DNA of 64,000 nt from Adiantum capillus-veneris (GCA_014529385.2 CM043944.1:64498248-64562247); one strand, 5' to 3'. Counted from the first letter of the stretch, positions 11,523 through 23,563 are shown. Numbers and translations: made by a program. Notes: a model not told the origin generated them from the letters alone.

Positions 11523-13854
11523 CTCCTTCCGTAGCAGATATATTGTTATAGGTTGCTTTGCAAGGTGTAATGCACAGGTTTTATTGCTCATTTGATAAAG
11601 ACTATGCTAAGGAGATTTTTGTAGCAGGTAACAAGATAGCTAAGAATGGTACAAGTGCTTCAAGTGATAAAAAGTATGCTTATAGTGGGCACGAAGGCTT
11701 ATGGATGCAGGGTGACAAAGCTCCATGCTATGAAGAGCTGTTAGGATGGGCTGTCTATTGGCCTACAAGTGCAAAGAGAGGCTTCAATATACATGCTTTA
11801 TAGATGGATGGCCATGGACAATGCTTTATTTTTTTATCTAGGTGCAGATTACACTATGCTTGGGGAAGCTTCGAGCTTTCCATTTGACCTTGGAGGGTGA
11901 TGTAGATTATAATTTCTCTCTCTCTGCCTATACATACACTATAGATATCGCCTTTCTTATGCAGTCTCACTATATAGCTATTTTACACATTCTCCCATAT
12001 GCAGTATTAGTTTACTTAAAGAATGCTTTGGTTGAGCATGAATGATGAACTAGGGGGTGGGCAATGATGGTGTAGCCAAATCTTGTCGGTACAGGGAGAA
12101 GCCTAAAGCAGGTACATCGAAGATAGCAAGTGGACAATGCAATTCTTTGGTAGCTGGTTGATGCAAGGTATGGCTGACACTGCCAGGAAGTGTATGTCAA
12201 ATGTGGATTCTAGCAAACTAAAGGAGGTTTTCAAGATCAACTCGTTGAGATACCTAGAAGGGTCAAAGGTTGGTTGGGTGTAATCGTCAGCTAGTGCCAT
12301 GATACATACTATGTTGAATGCTTTCACTATTTTAGTGATTTCAAAGCTTTCTGAATGCATGAAGCCCAATGGTTAGCAACGGCTCACTCGGGTGCGGTTT
12401 AAAGTTTGCCAACACTTGTAGCAGTTGTGGTCTTCCCAGAGTGGTGTGCGGGATTCACTCTGACCCGTTTGCGTCACATCGGATTATCCACACTAAAGAT
12501 GATTTTTATGAAGCCTTTTTTGGATCGGCATTTTGTGGTGCGTGAAAGGAGGCCAAACTCAAGACTTCTTTTAAAAGTTAAAGCTTAACTTGGGGGAAAA
12601 AATGAATATGATTTTGTGGCGGCATGGCTACAGTTTGCATTGGGGTGGTGGCACCAATTGCATGGCGAGTAGGGCCGATTAGTGCAAAAAAGAGGGGATG
12701 GCTTTCTCGGGCTAGTCAGGGCCGTTAAGTTGGGAGATGAGGATGGCAAGTTGCAATTGAAGGGCCCTTCTAGAGAGTGCTAATTAGAAGAAACCTAGAA
12801 GGCACTACGGAGGAAGGGAGGGGTGTGTGCTGCAAGGCAACCATAGCTGGCACTACTCCTGGCTGAGAGGAGTTGCGAGCAGATGAAGGAAGAAGGATAT
12901 GACACTAAGGCAGGAGAGTAGACTGTATGTATGGTAGCAATCAAGAAAAGAAGGGCCAAGTGATGCCGATTAGAGGTCGTGAGAGAAGGAACAGAATATG
13001 TAGCAGGTTTGCGGAGCAGGGAGGAGGATCAACTGAGAAGCTGGAGAGAGAGATGACAGCTATGCAGGTAGAGCCGTGAGCAAGGGAGAAGATTGAAGAG
13101 GGGCCACATGGGGCTGCCAAAGGGGCTCGCCAATTGCAAGGGTGATTGCTGCAGGAGCTTGAAGGGTTGAAAACAAACTACACGGCTGGTTACAGAGGAG
13201 AAGACTACCACAAGGAGCCAACGCTGGTTTAGGAGCCACAAGTTCATTACAAAACAAGGCCTCAGGGCGGTGTATAGGGTTGAGAGCCACAGGAGAAGTA
13301 GAGTTGGTTTGAGGGTTTGCCTTGGTGAGCATACGAGAAGGCACCAAAAGTTTCAAAGGGGGAGCAAAAGGCATTTGTTTCCAAAAAAATCATCCTTTTA
13401 CACTCTCTAAATGAAGCTAGTTGCATCAACGTCACCATAATCTTTATAGTTTTGTTGTTGAAGTGAATATTCTCCCCTTCTTGCTCTCATATCCATTTGT
13501 TTGTCACCATATATGTGTGTGAGTATGATAGGTGCAAGGGGTAGTAAAGCTTGTGGGTATCTGATACGTGTGAGATCTCCCTATGTGGATGTCTATGTGT
13601 TCAAATCTATAATCTGGAAGGTGAATGGGTGCTTGACAAAGATTTGATAGGGGTTGGAGGGTTGTTGGTTATTGAAATGCTTGTCTGTGTGTTTGTGGTG
13701 CTTTGAAGGGCTATAGATGAAAGACATCATGGTATGTTTTACAACTAAGTGTGTATAGTCTGGGATGGTTGGGTACATGCTTGGACAATAGTTGTTAGCA
13801 GATTGGGTCTATGTGTGTATGTTAAATAGGGGATAGGGGTGCTGTGAAATCGTT
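11523..13854. other. no gene recognised
   Basis: Short frames at 11558-11803, 12406-12588 and 13060-13374 have no recognisable domain. Confidence 0.5.
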
Positions 13855-13960
13855 GGTCTATAGAGAGGCAGTCATACTGGGTGCTTGGTGTTTTCCCATT
13901 TCCCCCTGGTCTATAGAGAGGCAGTCATACTGGGTGCTTGGTGTTTTTCCATTTTCCCCT
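13855..13960. repeat. two-copy 53-bp tandem repeat
   Basis: The unit beginning ggtctatagagaggcagt occurs at 13855 and 13908 with two or three mismatches. Confidence 0.9.
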
Positions 13961-16900
13961 GTCCATCGTTAATGAGTTTTTTGGTTTTTTGAAGTGAGAC
14001 TTTTATATAACTATGATTCCGGTAAAAACTTTAAAAAGCTCATTTGAAGTTCAAAAATTTGCAGGTTCTAGATCGTTGTGCCTCCTTGATGGTTTCTGGT
14101 GCAGGTTTTGCCCTCGCCTTGCCTTTTTTTCATGTAGTCGTACCAAGACAACTCTTTGCTCGCGTCGATTTTGCATGTAGCGGAGTGTAGATTAAATTTT
14201 GGTCATCTTCAGCTTTCTCAAACGTTATTTTTCAACCTTTCTTCCAAGTTTTAAAGTGCCCCAATCGGATTTGTGCTCTTCACGTTGCGACTAGTTCTCT
14301 GTAGGGTTATGGCTATGGTAGCCTAGTGGAAAATTGTGTGCAAACATATTGGGAGGGCATGTATCTCTGAATTTGGAGTTGATGCTAAAATTATGGTTTT
14401 GTGATGTTCAATTGTGAAAAGGGAGGCCCTTGTATTCATATGCATTGGTTAGCGCATGCTTGTAAATTCCCAAGGGAGCATAGGCCTTTTGGTTGGGGTT
14501 TACTAAAAGTGATTTTTATATACTTTTTGGTGTTGAGGTTGAATTTTGAATGCTCTGAGCTTTAAATCTATAGAGGTGTCCCACTTTTTATTTTTCCCAA
14601 CAACGTTGGAGAGGGGGAATGGGGGAACACACCCAGCGCAAACAAAAGGGCCTCTCTATAGCTCAGGGTATTCACAACACCCCTATCCTCTCAGAAAACA
14701 CCTTCAAAGAAACACTTTACACTAGCAGGCCACTGCCTGCTCAATTGCCACTGCTCATACACTGTACAAACCACCACACAAGGTACACCTACTACCACTA
14801 CCTGTCTCCACCCTTACACACGCACACAGACACTCAATCTCACTCTCTCAATCAAAACACCGTCGGTCTAGGGGGCACACACTTCCACACAGACGGCACC
14901 GAGGAGAAACATGAAAGCAGGAGAAAGAGAAGGGGGGAAGGGGAAACAACAGCACGGGAGGCACCTGTGGCTTGATTGCACTTCAAAAAACATATACACA
15001 GGCTTGCACTACCATCACCATGGCCATTTTCCAGCAAAGGTTACAAAGGAGCTAGCTTGCTAGAGAACTCCACTTTGCAGGCTTCAAACGGCACACCAAA
15101 AGGCCAAAAAAAATGCCCAAATTTTATTCCATTTTGACTTTTATAGGGGGGGACCTTTAATTTGGAAATTTACAATTTAACTGGTCCACCTGGCACCTTG
15201 AATTGGCACTTTTGGGAACAGGGGCACCGCTTTGCTCTATCTCTCTTATCTTCACTCTTTGCACTTTGGGGGGGGGGGGGGCATTAGCGACATCACTATT
15301 GCCCATTGGCTTTTTATTTTTTATTTTTATCTTTCACTTTTACCCTCTTTAGGCTCACCTTATGGGGCTCAATTTTGACTTTGACTCTCTCCCTATATAC
15401 GACTCCTCTTTGCCCTCATTTGGCCTTGACTTCCATTTTTTGCCCTTGTTTTGATTTTGTCCGGCTTCTATCAACCCTTTTTCTCTCTGGCCCAATTGGC
15501 CTTCACTTTGGCCATTAGCTTTGGTTGGCTTTGCACACCTTGGAGACCTCCGGGCTCTCTCTCTATGTTTAATCCCCGTGGGATCTTCCTCTTACCTGAG
15601 GGGGGGAGGCAATAGCGATGTCACCACGTCACCACCACTTCATGCCGGGAGAGCGCACCACGTCACCACCACTATACTCACGCAGGTGCAACTGCGCCGC
15701 CAGTGCTGGCCAAAACCGCCACGGGTGCGCCCTGCAGCGCCGCCGCGTGCCATCCATTTTGACCACACAGCGCCTAGCGCTCAGACCATAGCCACGAGCT
15801 CCAAGAGCTCTCTTGCTTCACATAACCCGAAGGAGCTCGCGTTCCCGCCCTTATACTCCAGACTCAGGCACACAACGCCCGCATGTGGGATATCTGCTGA
15901 GCCACGTGGCACTCGCAGAATTCATGGCTTCAAAGCCTTGCGCAATTTTGAAAACATTCCATAAAAAACCAACTTTTTCCACATTGCTTTTCTGTTTGCC
16001 AACTGGCACCCGGTAATCAGATTTCGGGGCCGTAAGGTTCAATTGATGGAGCTAGTTCCTGACTTCGAACCCCCCCGTGCTCACCGCACTCTGACTCTCC
16101 TAGGCCTACCAAACAAGGTGGACAAAACACAAGAAAAGCATTTGTAATCACCGCCCAAGGGATAGCCCCCAACTTTGACCTGCAGTATCTTGTGGACCAG
16201 GAACTCGATTGGTGAACCGTCAATTTGTGCCAATTCTCCATGATGCACACTGCCACCTAGAACCTTGGCGAGGCTAAAATGACGCCAGATGGCACACCCT
16301 TCAATGAAACCAAGTGGGCTCAGACCCGGCCCTCGAAAAATCTTCTAATGGCCATAACTTGCTAACCAGAGCTCCGATTCGCAATCCGAAAAGATAGGCA
16401 TGCTTAGTAACTTGAGCTCTTCACATGTATCCGCTCACACATGCCTGGGCCACCTATCCCCAGCTATCCTATCCGTCGGGGATCTGCTACACACTCTTTC
16501 TTTAAACTGCAATATCTTGAGCACCAGGGCTTCGTTTGATGAGCCGTCTGGACCGGCTTCTAAAGCACGCTGAAATCTACATTCTAGAGATTTGACTTGC
16601 CATTTTGGACATCTTCATCTGCCATCCCATCTGGACCATTCCGCAGCACTTTTGGCCTAAAAAACCGCATTAAGCATACATTCCCGCTATCCTTTGGCTG
16701 CCAAGGGCCTTGGCACCTGCCCTAGTCTTCTGCACTGCACTCAATTGCTACCTTGGCCTGGCATGGACCACCTTTTAGCTTCGACCAGCTTTAGCTGCAC
16801 CATCATTGCCTAGCCCCCTTGTCGAACATTTATGTTCGACCAAAAGCTTATGTACATAACTTTAAAATTGACACACCAAACTTATGATAAAAAGCACTCA

Positions 16901-16985
16901 CAAAAACATAACTGTATGTACAGGCTATGTACAAAAGCTTCATTTCTTTCCTTCCGCACACTGCACGCTTTAGGTGGGTTGCCCA
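13961..16985 (-). mobile_element. probable 3' LTR / non-coding tail of the minus-strand Tat-like element
   Basis: This GC-richer stretch has no supported gene and follows the 3' end of the integrase frame at 17012. Its edge at 16985 (plus strand ...ttgccca) abuts a purine tract on the minus strand, where a 3' LTR beginning TGGGCAAC would start. The far edge of the LTR was not found, so part of this span may be unrelated. The frames at 14619-14975 and 15521-15964 are not credible genes. Confidence 0.35.
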
Positions 16986-16993
16986 CCCCCCTT
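16986..16993 (-). other. candidate polypurine tract
   Basis: The minus strand reads AAGGGGGG directly before a TG-starting sequence, about 20 bp after the integrase stop codon. This is where second-strand priming would occur. Confidence 0.45.
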
Positions 16994-17011
16994 GACTATA
17001 ATTTGCTGCAC

Positions 17012-18202
17012 TTAAGGCACTAGATCCCTCTCGAAATGCAGTTTGAGCCTCACACCATTCACTCTGTTCCTAAGAAGCTTGCCATTTGCTCTTACCAATT
17101 GATACGTCCCATTCGGAAAGGCCTTCTTCACTTTATATGGACCTGTCCACTTCTTCTGGAATGTGAAATCCAAGTAGCTTTCATACTTCATGACCAGGTC
17201 TTCTTCCTCTATCTTCTTGTCCGACAGGTTCTGATTGAGCTTGGCAACCCGCTTCTCTCTCTGGTTCACATAGTAGTCTGTCGCTGCCTCTCTGTCCATC
17301 TTCGGAAAGGCCTTCTTCACTTTATATGGACCTGTCCACTTCTTCTGGAATGTGAAATCCAAGTAGCTTTCATACTTCATGACCAGGTCTCCTTCCTCTA
17401 TCTTCTTGTCCGACAGGTTCTGATTGAGCTTGGCAACCCGCTTCTCTCTCTGGTTCACATAGTAGTCTGTCGCTGCCTCTCTGTCCATCTGCAAAGCCTC
17501 CAAGCTGGCTATCCGATCCTGTAGAACCCCTTGTTGGGTGGCATTGACACACCACATACCCTTCAAAGCACCTAGCTGTGCATGCACTGGCAACACCGCC
17601 TCCTTACCATAGACAAGCTCGAATGGAGTGAAGTTTGTAGCCACTTTATAGGGCGTTCTATACGCCCACAGACACTTCTCTAGATTTGCTTCCCACTCAG
17701 CTTCCTGCTTGTACACATACTTCGTTAACATCTTGACAATTTGACCATTATCACTCTCGACTAGACCATTGCATTGGGAATGATAGGGTGAGGAAAACCT
17801 ATGCTGAATCTTTAACTTTTCCACTAATGCGCTCATGAGCTTGCTTCTAAACCCCTGACCCCTGTCAGAAACTAACACCCATGGAACACCAAAACGGCAA
17901 CATATGTTATCAAACACAAACTGAGACACCACATTAGCATTTACTTCCTTCACTGCTTTGGCCTCGACCCACCTTGTAAGGTAGTCAATGGCTACCACCA
18001 CGTACTTCTTACCACTAGTAGACCTTGGGAGAGGGCCTATAGCATCAAGACCCCACTTCTCAAAGGCGCTTTGTGCGATGATGGCGCCCTGTGACTCCGC
18101 TACCAGTCGTCTTTCACCTATAGTCTGACACTCGTGGCACGTCTTGCACCAGTAATGCACGTCCTTCACAATGGAAGGCCACCAAAAGCCTGCTCTAAGC
18201 AC
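17012..18202 (-). pseudogene. integrase of Tat-like Ty3/gypsy element, with internal duplication
   Basis: About 396 codons. The zinc-binding end is at residues 19-25 (CKTCHEC), and the two histidines lie just upstream in the same frame beyond two stops. The catalytic core keeps D in GLDAIGPLP (about residue 53), D in LVSDRGQG, and E in NGLVES, exactly 35 residues apart, so the DDE triad is intact. The core is followed by the usual YRTPYK and FELVYGKEAVLPV segments. The C-terminal part contains a 63-residue block (starting DREAATDYY, ending KKAFP) present twice in a row. Integrase would join element cDNA to host DNA. The frame ends with a short basic tail and no clear chromodomain, as expected outside the chromoviruses. 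Confidence 0.9.
17113..17490. repeat. 189-bp in-frame tandem duplication in integrase
   Basis: The blocks at 17113-17301 and 17302-17490 are almost identical; I see one base difference (tcttcttcc against tctccttcc), changing one residue. The length is a multiple of three, so the frame survives. Confidence 0.95.
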
Positions 18203-18844
18203 TCAAAACAGAGCCTAATCTTTGCCCTGGTGTCCGCTCTCTTCGTGGCATTGCTCCAACACCATTCCTATCTCCTCTTTGTGTAGCACCCTTCTAAGGA
18301 CTCCGTCACGCCCATAGTTCATGAGATCTTCACCTACCAGTGTGAATTTGCGAGCCTTTTGCACCACTCTCCTCTTTTGTAGCTTGGACAAACCTTCTGA
18401 ACATTGACCTGTACCCAAAAAACCTTCAATCTCTTTAAGAGTCTCCCTACCTGCATCAGTGGCTGGGGCCACATATAGACTTGCAACATGCACTTGTACT
18501 TTGTTGCTAGCTAGTTGATCAGCCTCTTGATTTTGCTCTCTACTCAAATGCTTGAATTGGACTTCTTCAACAGACTTCAACATCTTCTTGATGGAAAAGA
18601 ACCAATGCTTCAAAGAATCACGCTTTACCTACTATTGGCCTAACAGTTTCTTGATGACTAGCAGCGCATCTCCCTTCACCACCAACCTTGAAATGCTGAA
18701 CTCTATGCACTGCTTTAAACCCAAATGCAGAGTGAGATACTCCGCCTCATTATTGGTGTGGACATCCTCTAGATCATATGCCTTTGAAAATATCGTTTTT
18801 CCGTGTGGGTCGTGTATCACCACACCTCCTCCTGCTTTCTGCAC
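18203..18844 (-). pseudogene. second (archaeal-type) RNase H and integrase zinc-finger linker
   Basis: Same reading frame as the flanking integrase and polymerase parts. It is broken by stops at 18203-18205 (TGA), 18215-18217 (TAG), 18629-18631 and 18632-18634 (both TAG). The first section has GGGVVIHDPHG, the metal-ligand glutamate motif NNEAEY, and VKGDALLVIKKLLG, which is the archaeal-type RNase H found in the Tat clade of plant Ty3/gypsy elements. The later section (18215-18613) ends the RNase H fold, then runs through a linker to CHEESGHQG, the first half of the HHCC zinc finger. The initial aspartate (WFDGAY) sits just upstream beyond the stop at 18851-18853. Confidence 0.85.
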
Positions 18845-18850
18845 TACCCT

Positions 18851-19171
18851 TCAATATGCTCCATCGAACCACATAGTAAAAGCATTCTCCAAGTCCGGTT
18901 CCTCCTTAGCTTCATCTTGCACCACCCTTGGATAGGCCGGCAAATCAATAGCCTTACTGACAAGAATGTCTGCCAGGTGAGACCGACTGGTGTGATCTAC
19001 CTTGAACTCGAACTCGAACTCCTGTAGCTCCAACACCCACTTCATAATACTCCTTCCTGGCTTCAAATGTAGCACTACCTCTGGCAATAGATTATTAGCC
19101 ATCAACACAAAAAACTTACACACAATCAAGTGGACTTTGAATTTCCTACAAGCGAAGACCAGAGCCATCAC
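18851..19171 (-). pseudogene. end of first RNase H domain
   Basis: Continues the polymerase frame after a TAG at 19175-19177. Residues MALVFACRKFKVHL, then FVLMANNLLPEVVLHLKPG (a decayed form of the usual TDH..L motif) and FKVDHTSRSHLADILVS match the C-terminal half of the classic gypsy RNase H, which removes RNA from the cDNA hybrid. It runs into the start of the additional RNase H (WFDGAY) and stops at 18851-18853. Together with the next part this gives the dual-RNase-H layout. Confidence 0.85.
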
Positions 19172-19174
19172 CCA

Positions 19175-20164
19175 CTACTCCGCCTCGGTGTAGGTAGCCT
19201 CTCCTGGGCTAATCACCTTGCTCTCAAAGTATATCGGCTTGTAGCTTCTTCCTACCTTTTGCAGTAGAACCGCTCCAATAGCAACTGTGCCCACGGTCAT
19301 AGACACATAAAAGTCGTCCTCTCGATTGGGAGGACACACCGCTGGCAACTGACACAAAATCTCTTTAACCCTATCAAAAGCCTCCTGAGCTTCCTCATCC
19401 CACTCATAACCATGCACTTGTTGAGCCTTCTTTTGAAGAGGATGCACATAGTGCGACAGCATCCAAAAGAAACGTGACAAATACTTCAACTTATGAACAA
19501 ACGAAGCCAAACCTTGAGCATCTGAAGGCGTCTCCATCAACACCAACGCCTTCACCTTCTCGGGATCCACCTCTATACCGTTTTGCGACACCACATGACC
19601 TAACAGCTTCGCTTGAGGCTGTGCTAGCTTGCACTTTTTGGGGTTTAGCTGACCTCCTTCTTCATCAAGCCTTTGAAAGCATAACTGGAGCTTCGATAGG
19701 TGCTCCAATCTTGAATTGTAGTAGCCGATATCATCCATGAAGAACCTAATAAAACGGCCCAGGTATGGACCAAACACCCTATTCATCCAATCTTGGAAGG
19801 TGGCGTATGCATTCACCAAACCAAATGGCATCCTGCAGTAAGCGAAGCAACCCCATGGAGATATGAATGTGGTCTTCAACTGGTCTTCAAGCGCAATCCC
19901 TATCTGAAAGTACCCCGAAAAGACGTCCATAATAGAGTATCTCTCATGCCCAGCCACCTGGTTTAGGATTTCGTCTTGAAACGGCAAGGGATGGTGATTC
20001 CTCTTGGTCGCGGCATTCAATGGCTTGTATTCGACACACACTCTCCACTTCCCATTCTTCTTAGGGGTTATGACCACTGGAGAGACCCACTCTGACTCCT
20101 TCACAGGATATATGATGTCTGCATCCAATAGCTTATTGATCTCCTGCGAAAGGGCTTCCTTTTA
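19175..20164 (-). pseudogene. reverse transcriptase and start of RNase H, Tat-like Ty3/gypsy
   Basis: The frame runs from a TAA at 20162-20164 to the TAG at 19175-19177. The same frame continues upstream past that TAA. Clear motifs are SEWVSPVVITPKKNGKWR, KPLNAATKRNHHPLP, YSIMDVFSGYFQI (first catalytic aspartate), CRMPFGLVNAYATFQ and FMDDIGYYN. The usual Y/FxDD box is kept as FMDD. The thumb and connection (LGHVVSQNGIEVDPEKV) and the first RNase H start (VGTVAIGAVL) follow, but its catalytic CDAS aspartate appears as SMTV. It makes cDNA from element RNA. Stops rather than frameshifts dominate the damage. Confidence 0.92.
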
Positions 20165-20418
20165 AATTTCCCCTAGTCTTCTCAGCTTCTGTGCTCCATG
20201 CTTATGTCCCTCCTTAAGAACAATCTTGTGCTCCACCCTATTTGCACCTCACAATTGCTTGTACTCCGTTGCAAATAGATTTGGATAGGACTCACACAGT
20301 TGAACATATCCTTCCTTTTCACCCTTGGTTAAATCTTCACTTATCATGCTCGAAACCTCCTCCATGCTTAAACCATGAGCTTGAGGCTACATACCTTCTT
20401 CTTTAGGTGGGGACTCGT

Positions 20419-20996
20419 CTATGGTGACTCTGAATCTGCATCTATCTTCAGCATGTCTTCCTCGCTCTCCTCTTCCTCTGTGCTAGTATATCCTTCATCA
20501 TAGCCCGTCTCTGTCTCATACTCATAGCTCGACGAGTCACCCTCATCTTTTACTACCATAGGATGAGAACTACTCTCCTTGGTCTTCAAATCAAGCACAA
20601 TTTGTCTGCCTCTCTCTTTGTCAGGAAAAGTGAACACTTTGCTCTCCCAATCCTGCTTTGTTCCTATTGCCAAAAGCCATGGCCTACCCAAAATGATTGG
20701 ATAATCATTATCCATTGCTTTCATCACACGAAAAAGTCTATCAGGCACTCTATGCCCATCACCTTGACCTTCACATCCTGTGCCACACCCAAACACCTAG
20801 CTTTGGTATGGTTGGCCATCCTCATGCGTACATTTGGCTTGACTATTGTGTTGACTCCTGTCTCTTTCATGGCTGCTTCCGTCATGACACAAACTTGTGC
20901 TCCACTGTCTATGTAAGCTCGTACCTGCATCCTGTTCTCTATAATTGCATCTACCAACGGAAGAACATCAGTGGGGCTACCTACCCTCAAGGCCAT
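20419..20996 (-). pseudogene. retroviral-type aspartic protease and linker
   Basis: The frame at 20724-20996 reads YIDSGAQVCVM, the active-site DSGA, then the flap and a VMGIECLIDF strand. After a frameshift near 20724-20796 the other frame continues with YPIILGRPWL, the ILGRPW signature that closes this fold, and an acidic serine/glutamate-rich linker leading to the polymerase. The protease would cut the element polyprotein. Upstream there is no gag: the element is cut off near 21000, and a copia-type LTR lies about 110 bp away, so the 5' part was lost. Confidence 0.88.
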
Positions 20997-21107
20997 GTTA
21001 AAGAACCTTGTTTTACTTAAAATATTACTAAGCTTGGCAAGCCTCTTTTATGTTAAGTATGGAGCCTGATTTACCTTTTGTAATTTTTTGTGGTGAGAAC
21101 GCACATT

Positions 21108-21681
21108 TGTAAGGCCCCCATTATGAGGAGAAGCCATCGTGCGTGAAGGAAAATCACTCGTCGGAAATAAAAATCACTCACCGAAACCAAAATTTTCACA
21201 GCTAAGAATATTCCTTTTCGCCGAAATAGTATGGCCGGACGGCGGTCGAAAAGTGGTCGGAAAACGATCGGTCGGTTGGCCGGTTGGCCGGTGGCTAGTA
21301 GTCAATGGCCAGTGGCCGGTGGTCGGAAGTCAATGGCCGGTGGCCAAATTCAAAAGCGGACTTGCCTTCTCAAGGGCGGCCACACATGGGCGAATTGGAG
21401 GGTTCGATTTGGACTTATCTACACAAGGACGGCTACACATGGCTGCCCCACACGAGAGAGGGCATCCCTTTGGGCCTATTAAAGGAGGCCATTTCTACAC
21501 ACATTCATAGTGTGAAGTTGATTCAACAAGGTGGATGTGAGGTGGTGAGAGTGAAGCAAGGCGGGAGCCCCAAAAGGGTAAAATCCCTTTGTAATCTACT
21601 TCTTGTTTTGAAGTACTAAAGCCATTGAGTGGCTGCTTTCCCGTGGACGTAGCCCACATTGAATGAACCACGTATATCGTG

Positions 21682-21734
<53 letters not shown>

Positions 21735-21829
21735 CTATAATCTCTTGTGTGTGAAGTCTATCTCTCTCAATTAAGTAACCTACTCAAATGTCTATTTAGC
21801 TACGTCATATTTCCTAACATTTTACATTG
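21108..21829 (+). mobile_element. Ty1/copia-type LTR
   Basis: Starts TGTAAGGCCCCC and can end at CCTAACA (21823-21829), giving an imperfect inverted repeat. The inside has the copia-LTR hallmark: gtggctgctttcccgtggac, then gtagcccac...gaaccacgtat and a CT tract, found in many plant copia LTRs as accgtggacgtag...gaaccacgtaaat. No copia gene follows, and I could not find matching target duplications, so it may be a solo or truncated LTR. The edges are approximate. Confidence 0.65.
21684..21731. repeat. (CT)n microsatellite
   Basis: CT tract inside the copia-type LTR. Confidence 0.97.
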
Positions 21830-21914
21830 GAAGTCACTCGCTTGCTTTCTCTATGCCATGATGATGATGATTCATAAATTTTTTTAAGGTAGTGGTGACA
21901 CGGATGCATAGTTA

Positions 21915-22007
21915 TCAATTGAAATAATTGTGCCCCTGACCTCATGCATGGTTGCACTTTGTCAATTGAAATAATTGTGCCCCTGACTCATGCATGGCTG
22001 CACTTTG
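21915..22007. repeat. two-copy 47-bp tandem repeat
   Basis: The unit tcaattgaaataattgtgcc starts at 21915 and 21962 and carries on to tgcactttgt in both copies. Confidence 0.9.
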
Positions 22008-22404
22008 TCTATGCAAAGGCCTTTTGTAACTATGCCGATTTTTGCATGGTCTCACATGCCTTATATGTAGTGCCTTTTTTTAACAATACCAATTTTGGCA
22101 TAGATGCATCAGTAACATCTTATTATGCCCACATCCTTAAGCCAGTGTCACACGTGGACAGAAGACAAGGCCTTGCTTGTCACGCAAGGCGTATACACTT
22201 CAAAATTATCACATTGTATTGTGGTGTGCGCAAGAGTAGACCAAACCAGGCTTCCTTCCCACTAGCAAGGAAAACCCTTATATTGATAGGAGGTCAGAAA
22301 TAAAACTAACTGGCATCCTCTTGGCTTACGCATGACCCTCCACACTTGGGCTTGTACGGCCAAGCACCCACACACTACACCTCCCCCCTTAGGGAGAAAA
22401 AAGA
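22008..22404. other. no gene recognised
   Basis: Spacer between the 47-bp repeat and the LTR of element A. The frame at 21944-22303 has no domain. Confidence 0.5.
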
Positions 22405-22889
22405 TGGGACATGTAATGGAATTAGCCTTTTAACTTGAGTTGGAGCAGAAAATGAATAACATATTGAGCAGTACTTTGAGTATTCCTTTGTGTTTAGATG
22501 TAAAGTGAGAAAGAGAGTGCTTGGATGGAAAGAGCAGCACTAACACATTACTTCATTAACATGGCATGAACAATACTTGTAAAAGAGAGTGAGAGTTTAG
22601 AGAAATGGACACCAATAGAGGACCGGATTAGTTGAAGCCGGTCCCCCCTCCAATAGGCATTTGTATTATAGATTCTTCCATGACGGAAGACTTGTTTACA
22701 ATACAAGTGATTGTGTTCCTTGAGACCTTCTTGATGAGGTGAAGATGGCAAGCTTCACTCACCAAGCATTAGCATAATAACTACAATAAACATGATTAGC
22801 ATAAACTTGAAACTTGTTTCCGTTTATTCTCCCACATTAAGTAATATGAGAAAATCATTTGGGTTGGTTAGATACTAGATTTTATGACA
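22405..22889 (-). mobile_element. 3' LTR of split element A
   Basis: On the minus strand this begins TGTCATAAAATCTAGTATC at 22889, right after a purine tract and downstream of the element A integrase tail. The same first ~95 bp (with a short extra stretch) occur on the plus strand at 37816, upstream of the element A gag, which ties the two halves of A together. The outer end near 22405 is approximate. Confidence 0.65.
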
Positions 22890-22892
22890 TTA

Positions 22893-22902
22893 CCTCTCTT
22901 TT
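22893..22902 (-). other. polypurine tract of element A
   Basis: The minus strand reads AAAAGAGAGG followed closely by TGTCAT, the LTR start. Confidence 0.55.
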
Positions 22903-23263
22903 GAAATCATAGTCCTGCTCGACTATGAGGTAGAATGGATAAAATCGTAGTCATTGGTCAATTTTACTTAGCGGGTAGAGGATCCCTTTTTACCCTACGA
23001 CATCTTTCCAAGATGGATGACTAATTCATTTGGTGCTTGGGAGACTTAGCTGCCGCAAGTATGTCTGCTCTTTAGTCTATTTCATTCTTCCAAGTAGAGT
23101 GACAAATTCTACTTGGTGTTTGAGAGACATCGTCATCACAAACATGATTTTAGGCATGCATTCTATTTATATTTGTGCACAATAAAAAGAGAACTAATCT
23201 TATAAGACAAAAACATGGATCATTTAAAAGAAAGTTGTATATTTGGTTACTCTAATGTAGCAT

Positions 23264-23563
23264 TTAAGCATTGACAAGATTCATACTATCCTTAAGCTGT
23301 ATTCCTTGCATCCATCTAGCATCTTCAAAATGATAATTTTTGAATTCAATAAGATACCTGCGGATAATCTTACCTTGTCGTAGTACCTTGTCTTCATGGA
23401 GAAGGACAGCTTTGGGTTGTAGCACCTCTTCTTGGTCTTCAACTTCGGGAGGGTGTTCAATAATTGGTTCAGTTGGTGGCTCTCCCTTGTACGGCTTAAG
23501 TAGGCTCACATGAAAAGCATTGTGTATGAGCCAATGGTTGGGCAACTTGAGTTGGTAATCCGT
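23264..23563 (-). pseudogene. integrase C-terminal tail and chromodomain-like end of element A (displaced part)
   Basis: The readable frame starts inside the integrase C-terminal barrel (LPNHWLIHNAFHVSLLKPYKG). This FHVSLLKPY signature normally follows a YKLxLP strand. It continues through a glutamate/proline-rich linker into GKIIRRYLIEFKNYHFEDARW, which fits a chromodomain core (YLVKWK..p...atWe), then stops at 23264. Chromodomains steer integration to particular chromatin. The piece begins abruptly at 23563 against a B-family LTR. The codons at its cut edge are in frame with the cut end of the plus-strand integrase at 52525, once the shared ACGG is counted only once. It is therefore the missing 3' end of element A, now on the opposite strand 29 kb away. 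Confidence 0.85.

Noticed and set aside
15521-15964. 147-codon frame in GC-rich sequence
   Set aside because: It lies in a probable LTR or element tail. High GC lowers stop frequency, and no domain is seen.
17012-20164. Stops in one continuous frame explained by RNA editing
   Set aside because: Stop-removing U-to-C editing is known from organelles of some land plants. This is a nuclear retrotransposon with other damage too, so mutation is the simple explanation.
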